Positions 19,224 through 28,628 of a DNA stretch of 40,844 nt are shown here, piece after piece. The translations under genes and the position numbers were made by a program. Each line of letters opens with the position of its first letter. Position 1 is the stretch's first letter. This DNA is from Zygnema cylindricum (taxonomy: Eukaryota; Streptophyta; Zygnematophyceae; Zygnematales; Zygnemataceae), in NCBI GenBank assembly GCA_037447655.1, contig JBBHKE010000742.1, positions 1-40,844 on the forward strand, read 5' to 3'. Below the pieces are notes generated by a model. It was not told the origin of the DNA, searched no databases, and saw only the letters and a program-made list of their open reading frames with translations.

Positions 19224-21230
19224 AAGCAACTCGTTCCACACGTCTGGAACTCCTGGTAGACACCAATGGGTACAATCGTACCTTGTTTTGCTGTTTCTTG
19301 CTTTCCCGTAATTTAATGCTACATGAGCATCCGGTCTTCCTTGTGACATTAGAGTTGTATCAATCACCTTAAATCTGGATTGTCCCATCGTGGATTTCTC
19401 TACAGCGGCCCATTTAGAAGAATCGTCTTTGGCAGCATATGCATACATATTTTTAGGGGTAAAAGGACGAGTTGCTTTGCAATGACTCGGTTGTCCCTTT
19501 GAGGCCGGGGTATAATGGGACGGGGAATATGTCATGAAGAAAAGAGTCCCCTTATACCCGGACCGTCGGAGAATCCAACGCTTAATAAACTCCAACGACA
19601 TCTGATAAGCGTCAAGTCCTGGAATATTAATAAGTACCTTGTTCTTTTTTAGGAATGTCCGCGACCGTACTATTGTGTTGCCTAGAGCGCCTTGATACCA
19701 ATGTCCCGACATAAATATGGCGACATCGAAATATTTTAAGGGAGTTGTCCATTGAGTATCAAGCTGATCCGTCCAGACGAGGTAATCGTAAAAATTGGAT
19801 TGTTTGAGACCAAGCTTGGTGAATTCATTTGGATCTTTTGAGTACTTTACCAAGTATGGAGCTCCCACAGTGACGATCTTGAGGTCAAAATTAGTTGCAA
19901 TCATTCCTTGCACTCTCACTCCATCATAATAATTTATGTATCGCTTCACTGCTGTCCTTCTTGCCACGATACACATGAGGGACTCAGCCACATTGTTGGT
20001 AAAAGAGTCACCAATAAAAGCCACAGTCTGCACCAATCAAACCGGAGTGGATTAATAAAACAAAGAGGGAGAGGGAGACGAGGAGAAAGAGTTTCGGAAG
20101 AAAGAGACGGGGATACAATAGCAGATGAGACTGAGAGACAGAGACAAAGGGAGATGGAAATAGAGGAAGGAGTGGATGAAAATGTAGGGAGATAAGGTGC
20201 AAATATTTGTCAACTATACGCCAGGTTGCCTCAGAAACATTTCTATGATAAAATGTGATCAAATTTGGCCGTCAAAAGCAGGGCAAGAATAAAAAACACT
20301 TCAAATCCCCGTGAATTTTTACGTGCTCATTGACACAGTTTTCTTTGCAGTTCTGCAATGATAATTCAGCTGTCACAAGCTCACATTCCCATTACTCCAA
20401 ATTTATAAACAGGTTTAATGTGAGAAAAAATTTTGAAACACTATCTTATTTCCGCGCATTAAACCTTTGATTCTATTGCTTGGCCCAGGAAACTGAACAG
20501 CTCACCTTTCCTCGAAACTTATTAAGAAACCAATTGGTGTCAAATCTCGGTAAGTTACAGTTCGTCGGTTTCCAGGACCACCTTTCATATGTGGTATCTT
20601 TTCGGCCGTTCACTCGGCAGTTCCATGGAGTTCTGGCCCACTGACATGAGGTTGTATACAACGGTTTGGAGCGATCGTAGTACCAATAGCCGTCTCTAAT
20701 GTTGCAAGCTGCACAAAACAAAAGGTAGAGAACAAGACACGTGTCACCTCACACAGGTGTGCATAGAGTTCCCTCAGTTCAAAAGTGCGAAAACAATAGG
20801 AAACGTCACCAGTTGTTATCGCACATTTCGAATCCGAGATTGACAGACAACTGTAGGTGGAAAATCACATCTGAAGACAATTCTTGGGCGAGAAAACAAA
20901 AGAAGCTTCTATGCATTGTACATTAAAGAGGAAAAATGCTCATAAAAAGGAAGACAGGAACCACACGAACTTACAAGCCAGCTCTCGTCTGGCTTGAATC
21001 TCTGACTCGTTCCGATACACTGCATCCAGCTCCTCCTGGAAGTTGCTGACACGTGGCACTTCCTCATGAAAGGGACCGTCTTCAGGCACATGCATTTCCT
21101 TCATCCATGCCTCGAGCGGATCCTCATAATCTTCAACAAAATGTTTGCCTGAAAAGGAGGAGTTTTCTCCGGCGGCAGCCACACTTGCTGCCACTAATAG
21201 CAGACAGCAGAGCAGCCTTAGTCTCAGCAT
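19197..21230 (-). CDS. Trichome birefringence-like (TBL) polysaccharide O-acetyltransferase
   Basis: Three exons (21230-20975, 20708-20506, 20027-19197) with GT-AG introns give 429 residues, within the usual TBL range. The start is the ATG at 21230; an upstream in-frame TTG is not needed. The N-terminus MLRLRLLCCLLLVAASVAAA is a signal peptide or signal anchor, placing the protein in the secretory pathway, where TBL enzymes acetylate xylan, mannan, pectin or xyloglucan in the Golgi. Residues about 87-153 form the PMR5N domain (CNIRDGYWYYD, PLY, NGRKDTTYERW, CNLPRF). The catalytic part has GDS (Ser161, in AFIGDSFTNN) and DxxH (Asp404, His407, in DCTHWCLPGVPDVW), the triad residues of the SGNH-type esterase fold. 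The intron in front of the GDS exon starts after FRGK, a usual family position. The polysaccharide substrate cannot be told. A GA-rich tract lies in intron 2, and the 3' end is tandemly duplicated downstream. It looks intact. Confidence 0.92.
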
Positions 21231-22526
21231 GATTGGCTGCAATATGGAGGGAAAATACTTCTGGTTCAGATTTTTTGTGGTAAGAAGGCAAAAAGGGAAG
21301 GAAGAATTGAAGAAATCTGTTGCTGCAAGAGGCAGACTATAAAGCTCTACAGGAGCTATACAATGAATGGGTAGAAAGTACAGGCTTGGTAGTACGTTAT
21401 AGTGCAGAATCCTCCGGGAGATTGACAGAGCAAATCTCTCCGAGTTGCAAAAATATCAAGTTGTGTACTTTTAGTGCGAATCCGAAACGACGACCGACTG
21501 CAGGTTCACACTTTGTAAATGACAAATTCGAATAATTGACGGACACGGCAGAGTGATGGGTCGCAGTTTGTCGAAGGTGGCTTTCGCATCGACTGACAAT
21601 CATTCAGCCGTTAGGCGACAGCTTTTCACCGGCTGACGACGCTATTAAAGTAGACACGTGTTGTAGTTTTTTGGAAGAAATCGCGGCCGTCAAAGAGAGA
21701 CTTATCGTGTGCCAGGCACTGAAGCCCTTACAAAGGTTAGTGGATCGCGCACCGGCCAAGCGAGCTTTCACGTTTCAACTTTCAAGGCAAGCTGCAGACT
21801 ACCGTACAGTACCTTTTTAGGCATTACCGGTTTGAAACTGTCGTTTCTTATCCTTTTGTCCTGTAGGTTTGATGAGAGTACGATCATGTTTGAATTGTGG
21901 ATACATTACTCGATTCACTGCAACTACATTTGCTTTTGGAGCATACGCCGATACGCGACAATTAATTGTAGAACATGATGGCGTCAATATCCAGACTGGC
22001 TATTAAAATCCGCGTCAGAACCAAAGCCTCTTAATTGTCCTTTTTTATGCGCTGGTAAAATTTGTCGTATCTGGAGTTGGCATTGTGCAGCAGAAATAGA
22101 CAAAGATTTCCCGTCGATTAATGTCGTGATTGTCGTCAGCTATTGCGTCAATTCCGCGTTCAGGAATGGAACGCCAAATCAGCGACATTCACGGAACGTA
22201 GAGTTATGTACGGATAAACAAAACATTGACACCCGTCCGTTCCTTTAGCGGTCTATGACTGCAGTAATTGGAAAAGCTGACAGTTGACCGTGAAATAATA
22301 ACCGTGAAAAGTGCAGAAAAAGGATCGCACACACGTGCGAGGCTTGGGTCCTCCCGAAAAGCCAAAAGCCAGAACGGCAAACGGGCAAAGTACGGTCTCA
22401 AAGCCGTATGTATTTATTTTGACTATTTGAAGACGGCCAAGACTTCAACAAAGCAAACAAACGACCGTCCAGGCATTGCAGTGGCCGTCAAAGACGGCTA
22501 CAAATATTCCAAGCAATGGACCTATT
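21231..22526. other. 5' flank of the TBL gene, no other gene
   Basis: No clear TATA box upstream of the TBL start and no recognisable protein or RNA. The DNA is less AT-rich than the transposon clusters and largely free of their termini, so it probably holds the TBL promoter and older low-copy DNA. Confidence 0.4.
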
Positions 22527-22534
22527 AATCAAAC

Positions 22535-23550
22535 CATAGTTCAAAAGTAGGTGACCGTACGCCCATACAATATGCCTATTGTACGCAAAACATACAATAT
22601 GCCCTTATGAATTAAGAGTTAAGACCCATATTGTATTGGCCGCAAAATGAAATAAAATAGGAACAGGGTTGAGTTGCACATCGATCGATAGAGAATTAAA
22701 CGACATGCCTAAATTTTGAAAAAAAATCGGACAAAAAAAAATATTTCTGTGAGTTTTGAGGGACTTTTTATTTAAGCCGTCAGATCTGGACGATCGGACG
22801 GTCGCTGATCAAGTAGGCGCAAAGTAGGCGATTTAAGAAGATCACATGAAAAGCCCATAACACAACTTACGAAAGGACAATCTGTTATATTAGCGTCTGC
22901 AATTTTGAGGGCCACACTAAATAAAGCCTCAAATTGACCAACCATGCAGTATGGAACGATAAAAAAATAAAAAACACCACACTGCCAAAAAAATTACCAA
23001 AACCTACGGACCAACCCCGTTGGCGTTCACACGGTCGAAACGCGGCTGTCAGACGAATATGTGTGAACGAGATTTTTTACGACATGGTTTTGTTCCCTTT
23101 TTAGAACGCACATTCTCATGCGTCCGCGGTTACTAAAACTAATTTATTGTACTTTTTAACTTAAAAAAGGTACATTTATGTACGGTATGACACTGACCGT
23201 ATACCACTCTATTTAAGAGACAACGTACTTTCATTTTTTACGGTACTTGGAAAATAGCCCTAATTAGAGTAATGAAAAATATAGAGTAAACTACGCTATT
23301 TGAGAATTTTCCCGGTATTTTCTTTTTCCCGGTTTTTTTTCCCACGGAATGTCAACCTACGCCGTGTCAGTTCGCTAAAAATTCCGTCCGGCGGCGTGCG
23401 CTGTACTTTGATCTTACGTCATATTCGGACGTTCGTACAAGAGTGTGCACGACGCACACATATACAGTATGCCTACGTTGCGCTAGTTTTGTGCAAAGTT
23501 TTGTGCGCCTACCAAAGGCCTACCATAAAAAAGCCTACTTTTGAACTATG
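22535..23550. mobile_element. hAT-like element (CATAGTTC family), complete copy
   Basis: The inverted ends CATAGTTCAAAAGTAGG and CCTACTTTTGAACTATG are flanked by exact 8-bp duplications AATCAAAC (22527-22534 and 23551-23558). The left third matches the truncated copy at 15386. The middle (about 23040-23220) resembles the interior of the 520-bp TA family (AGAACGCACATTCTCATGCG, GTACATTTATGTACGG), followed by an AATTAGAGTAATGAAAAA word, so an old TA-family element was probably captured. No transposase is seen. Confidence 0.8.
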
Positions 23551-23576
23551 AATCAAACTACACCGTGAACATCTAC

Positions 23577-23777
23577 TACACCGTCAATCGCTATTAGAGT
23601 ATATAACGCCAATTCGGTGCCCTTTTTTCAAAAAAAAAAACCTGAAATACAATTAATAACGCTATTTAAGTAGGTGGACCATAATCTGCCACGTCTCAGG
23701 TACTAAATTAGAATCAATAACGCTAAATTTTTTTTGACGCTATTTAATCCTTGACTCTAATAGCGATTGGCGGTGTA
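23577..23777. mobile_element. TA-family MITE, 200-bp subfamily, copy 1
   Basis: The left end is TACACCGTCAATCGCTATTA and the right end, inverted, TACACCGCCAATCGCTATTA, with TA on both sides. A central palindromic core, GTGGACCATAATCTGCCAC, is shared with the copy at 24063 and with relics in the introns of both neighbouring genes. An orphan TACACCGTGAAC end lies just left of it at about 23559. Confidence 0.85.
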
Positions 23778-24062
23778 GTGTGAAAAACTACTGTAGGAAA
23801 AAAATAGTGTTATTGACGCTATTTTGGGTTCAATGACGTGAAACCAACAGAGCATTAATGCTACAAGAGTTAAACGGTGCATAACACTAATTTATATACA
23901 CGTCCCCATAGTGTAGCCGCTTTAATTTGTGTTCACATAGTCGACGTTTGAACATGTGAGAGCAGGTTCGCCGGATCTCCCCGAGTTTTTAACTTTTTAT
24001 TCATATGAATAGAATCCGTGTCGAAGTTACATTGTCCACGCCGTTTTCTCACACTTCTGTAC

Positions 24063-24265
24063 TACACCGCGAATCGTTATTAGCGTTATGAACTCTATAT
24101 CGGCACCCCAAAATTTTGACATTAATACCTTAAATAGAATAAACAACACTATTTAAGGACGTGGACCATAATCTGCCACGTCTCCTGGCACTAAATTAGA
24201 ATGAATGACGCTAATTTTTTATTTACACTATTAATTTCTCAACGCTAATAAAGATTCGCGGTGTA
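24063..24265. mobile_element. TA-family MITE, 200-bp subfamily, copy 2
   Basis: The left end is TACACCGCGAATCGTTATTA and the right end, inverted, TACACCGCGAATCTTTATTA. It shares the GTGGACCATAATCTGCCAC core and ACTAAATTAGAAT with 23577-23777. TA duplications lie at 24063-24064 and 24264-24265. Confidence 0.85.
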
Positions 24266-24460
24266 CTTTGCAAAGTTAATAAGCACCTCTAAAAATCTTT
24301 TGAATCAGTGTAATCGACGCTTGTGTAAAATTAAACAGTACCTATTTGCTCTAAAGAAAAAAAAGTATTGTTGATTATATTTTTGGTTTCAAGGATTGTA
24401 ATTTAAGGGCGCTGTTATAGTGATATCAGCACTAATAGCGATTTACACTTTACTGTAAGG

Positions 24461-24984
24461 TACACCGCGCATCGTTATTAGTGTCAAAGTTTAAATAGTG
24501 TGTAAGTAAATATACCGTCATTGACGCTAATTAAGAATTTGAAAATTAAAAAAAAAGGTTTATTCTAATTTCAGTGTTAACGCTAATTTGGAACAGCAAA
24601 AACGGAAAATTTTCTGTACGATTATATACATTATTATATGTATCCGTACAAAATATAAAAAATCGTACACCGTAGTGAAATTTAAATATCCGTACATGTC
24701 AGACCAATCCCGTTTTTTTAGCGCACGTTCCTATGCGAACGCGTCCGATTTAATTCATTTTTTGTAAAATTTTCCCTTGAAAAGGTACATTTATGTACGG
24801 TCTGACATCGACCGTACACCACGCTATTTAGATCTTATTGAACTTTAGTTCTTTACGTTATTTTGTACGGTACCTCAATTAACGTCAAGGAAAAATTAAA
24901 ATCATGTATCTTATTTGAGGAAAAAAATCAAAATTTTAAGAACCCAAATTAGTGATTTTGACACTAATAACGATGCGCGGTGTA
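24461..24984. mobile_element. TA-family DNA transposon, 520-bp subfamily, copy 3
   Basis: The perfect inverted ends CACCGCGCATCGTTATTAG and CTAATAACGATGCGCGGTG are flanked by TA at 24461-24462 and 24983-24984. It is nearly identical to the nested copy at 16053-17237 minus that copy's insertion, so the two separated recently. No coding capacity. Confidence 0.9.
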
Positions 24985-26170
24985 CCTCACGTAAGATGTC
25001 ATGCCGTAAGGCGTCGGCGGGTATTATTGCGTCTGCCCATACTAGTTGATGTACGCGTGACGTGACAGGTACATAACTGAACGTACAGCTCAAGGTACGG
25101 ACGAATCGAAGACCGGATCACATTCACGTACAGCATAATTTGAAATCAGCGTGGAACTGGACCGCGGTATGGCACCAGGTGTAAAAAACTCCAACGGCTC
25201 CAAACCTGACACATGTCTGAAGTCATGAGCCCTCGGAGGTTCATGCATTATTTTCGCTTAGCTTAGGGAGGGTTTTTATCCTCCAGGTGTAGATGTAAGG
25301 CATCCCGAGGCGGCCACGCAGCGGTCGTCTCTAGAAACTGGCAGCGTTTGCACATAGAAACCTGCATGCTCAGAGACACATAGGAATTAGCGTGGCTGTA
25401 CAGATTAGTGAGAGCATAGGATAAATGCCGTTTGGCAAGATAGGAACAATTGCAAATTAAGTACGGGAATCCAACATTGGAAGGTTGTCGTTTTCTGGCA
25501 GGCTTTTTTCTCGGGATTTGTCGAACATTGTGATCTTAGCGTTTCCACCTAATATTTTAGTGACAGGCTAGTTTTGAGTTAGGGCTTTTGCTCTTAGACC
25601 CATAGTCTATCCCAGTAATTGTGTGTGAGCGTTCCCTTCTCTTTGTACTAAGACCTTACCTAATCTACCGGCGCAAGCCAACCTGCAAGGTTTCCCTCCA
25701 AGGTTTCCCTCCAGACTGCCTTCTACAAGGTTTCCCTCCAGACTGTCTTCTACTTGCTGTGATTTGTGGATTGTGTCTGTGGACTTGGTGTTTTCTTGCT
25801 GTCCGGACGCTGACCGTACGGGCTGGTACTCACCTCGTCTGGCCTTAGAGGAATACCGGTTATCTCGGCTCTTTCATTCGGCCGAGGAAGGGTTCTTACC
25901 AGCTGATTGGACTCCTGTAGGGAATATTGATGACTTCAGGGCCTAGTGGCTACTGTCGCAAATAAATTCCATCCTTACTTACCTTATCTTCCTTTGTCTT
26001 TTTGTTTATCTGGCATAGTCCATGGCTTAGTCCATGGCTTAGCATATTTGTCTTCGCAGGCAGATTCCTTCATTACTTCTTGCAGTATATATGCTTCTGA
26101 TGTTGGTTGTGGTTGTTGTCACAGATACCATAGATATGTGTTGATTGACTATATTCCTGCGTTTATCGGC
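24985..26170. other. Unassigned block of moderate GC with short repeats
   Basis: No protein is recognised. The block has AAGGTTTCCCTCCA three times within 25686-25745 and CCATGGCTTAG twice at about 26018-26043. An LTR fragment is conceivable, but no TG/CA ends, target duplication, primer site or polyprotein were found. Confidence 0.35.
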
Positions 26171-27151
26171 GACTCAAGCTAGATTTAATGCATGCCATTC
26201 ACAGTAGCCCTGCCATGCACGACAAATCTCCAATGCTTCTCCATGCACCCTTCTTGATGCTCTATAATTGCCATAAAATAGCTTTTTTGGTTTTTTCCAC
26301 TTTTCCTCTTTGTTCAACAAACAAGGGTTGAAAGATGTTGGTTGCTCGGAGGCTTTCCATGCAGCCCCCCTTCTTTGGTTCGTGATCAACATGCATACAT
26401 CCCAATAAGATGGATAACTTAAACCTGATAATTATAAACCTAAAAAATAAAATAAAATTATAAACCTCCAGTTGAATATGACCAGCGTCACACATTGTAT
26501 ACTTGGGAGTGGTAAGAAAGTTAATCATTCAACATTCAAATAAAGCTATTATAACCAGTTTTTCTGATCTAAACTGGGTTTTAAGGTCATGAAGCAACCT
26601 TTTCTATGTAACAAAGAAAATACTGTTACAAAATGCTCACAAACATATTAACAAGTCAGAAGAAAATGACGGATTCCAGCTCATGATTTCATGTGCATCG
26701 CCGACATCCATTACTGAAACGCAACTCAATGTGCCCACATCGTGTCAAAAAGTGTTACTTTATTGTTATTTTAAGTGCCTATTCCAGTCCTTAGATTCCC
26801 GTCCCAGCCCACAAAGACTCTTGGAAAGGTGGCAGTCTCCAATTTTCCATTTCCTATCAGGTATTTACAGGAATATATAACTCCTTGGGTCAAAGATGAA
26901 TTCTACCAACAAATTTGGATAAGTGGAGAGTGTAGCTAGCAACCGAGTGTGCTGTAAAATCGATAACTATCTTATAAGGAAAGCAAGGTTAAACCTTGCA
27001 AAAAAGCAACTGTAATAAATGGCAAAATTGCTATTTCAGTTGACTATTTCAAAAGTCCTCTAATTAGATTTGCTAATATAGAAGACCACAAACGCTGAAT
27101 TCCATCCACGACATAGAAAATAAAGATGAATAGGGAATCTCGACTCATACT
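26171..27151. other. 3' flank of the crotonase gene, no gene recognised
   Basis: Minus-strand frames at 26174-26528 give peptides without recognisable motifs. A possible exon ending at a GTTTAT donor near 26464 cannot be tied to any family. Confidence 0.35.
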
Positions 27152-28538
27152 CTACTCGCCTTTAAACAGAGGAGCACGCTTCTCCTTGAAGGCAACCAGA
27201 GCTTCGACTCGATCTTTTGTGGGTAACAATTGAGCATAACACGCCTCCTCTATGGCCAATCCTGTCGTAACATCAACCTCAATACCACGGTCGATAGCAG
27301 TTTTTGCCATACGAATAGCAATAGGGCCCTGTGAAAGTTTACAACAATTCACCAGAAAAATAAAACATGTCAGGTGTGAAAGCAAGGCGTCAGATTGCAT
27401 CCTATAAAAGTGGTATGATACTAAGTAGCGGCCCACAATGAGCCACGTCATCCAATAATAATCTACTGTTGCTTTTAATACTCACTCGAGTCACAATCCT
27501 TCGAGCAAGCTCCAACGCTTTCTCGTATGCCTTGCCAACTGGCACAGTATGATTAGCCAATCCTGGAAGAGGACCCAAAAATGGAGAAAAAAAGGAAGAA
27601 GAAGTGGGTGGGTGAATGGGTGGTGGATTTTTTGTGGCGAAATGTGTTCTGATCGCATAAAAGCTCATTTCACTTGTTTACAAAGAAAGCTCAAGTTCTT
27701 CCATAAGAGTGGATACTTTCTAAACATAATTCCATGTTGTCAAAAACAGTCAAAATGTCGACCGCTAATCAAGTGCTTGGGGGGAGGTTGTTGACAAGAT
27801 CTATCAATAAATCATAATCACTTTTAAACAACAGTACCACTATCTCACATCTGGTCTAAGAAAGCAGATCTGGTCTAAGAAAGCTATCCGCACTACCTTC
27901 TGCGCCCATAATAACTTGTAGTCCGCATCATTTTTTAAAGTCGGCCCCATTTCTACTATTTGTGTAACACTTGTTTGTGAAGTGGCACAGGTGAAATAAA
28001 TCGGGGCATTTACATTTTAACCAGTAAAAATTATCAGATAGTCGTGTAAAAGATTTCAACCGCGCAGTGAATGTCTGACCACCATATGGCTCAACATCAA
28101 CAGTAAGCCACGCTCAAACTGACTTTGTACGCTGTCAAAAAACATTCAGTCAAAAAAGTGAGCAAATCACTCAAACTACCATCCAAAAATTCCTTGTGAG
28201 TTTTGTTCTGCAAAAAAAATGACCATTTACCTATTCTCTGAGCTTTTTCTGCCCCAATAGAAGTTCCCGTGTATATAAGTTCCTTTGCAAGTGCTTTGCC
28301 AATAACACGTGGCAGCCTCTGTGTGGCCCCTGCCCTGGAGAAAAAACAAAATAAAAACATCAATTTTGTGACCTGTAGTCCTTTGTCAATTTTAATTCAT
28401 CCAGTTGACAGGCTGTTGCTTAAAGAAAAGGAAAAACGCATGTGACTCAATTTCTTCAGATATTAGCGTTAAAAAACATAATGCCTGGGGTTTACTTTAA
28501 TGCTATAAGTTTTAACTTAGGCTCGAGTAACATCGACG

Positions 28539-28628
<90 letters not shown>

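Noticed and set aside
19908-20262. Frames over the GA-rich stretch in TBL intron 2
   Set aside because: Low-complexity peptides on both strands, located between a good donor and acceptor.
21230-21242. Upstream TTG start for the TBL protein
   Set aside because: An ATG four codons later directly precedes a standard signal peptide; a TTG start is not expected in a nuclear plant gene.
24985-26170. Solo LTR of a retrotransposon
   Set aside because: No TG...CA boundaries, target duplication, primer-binding site or polypurine tract could be identified.
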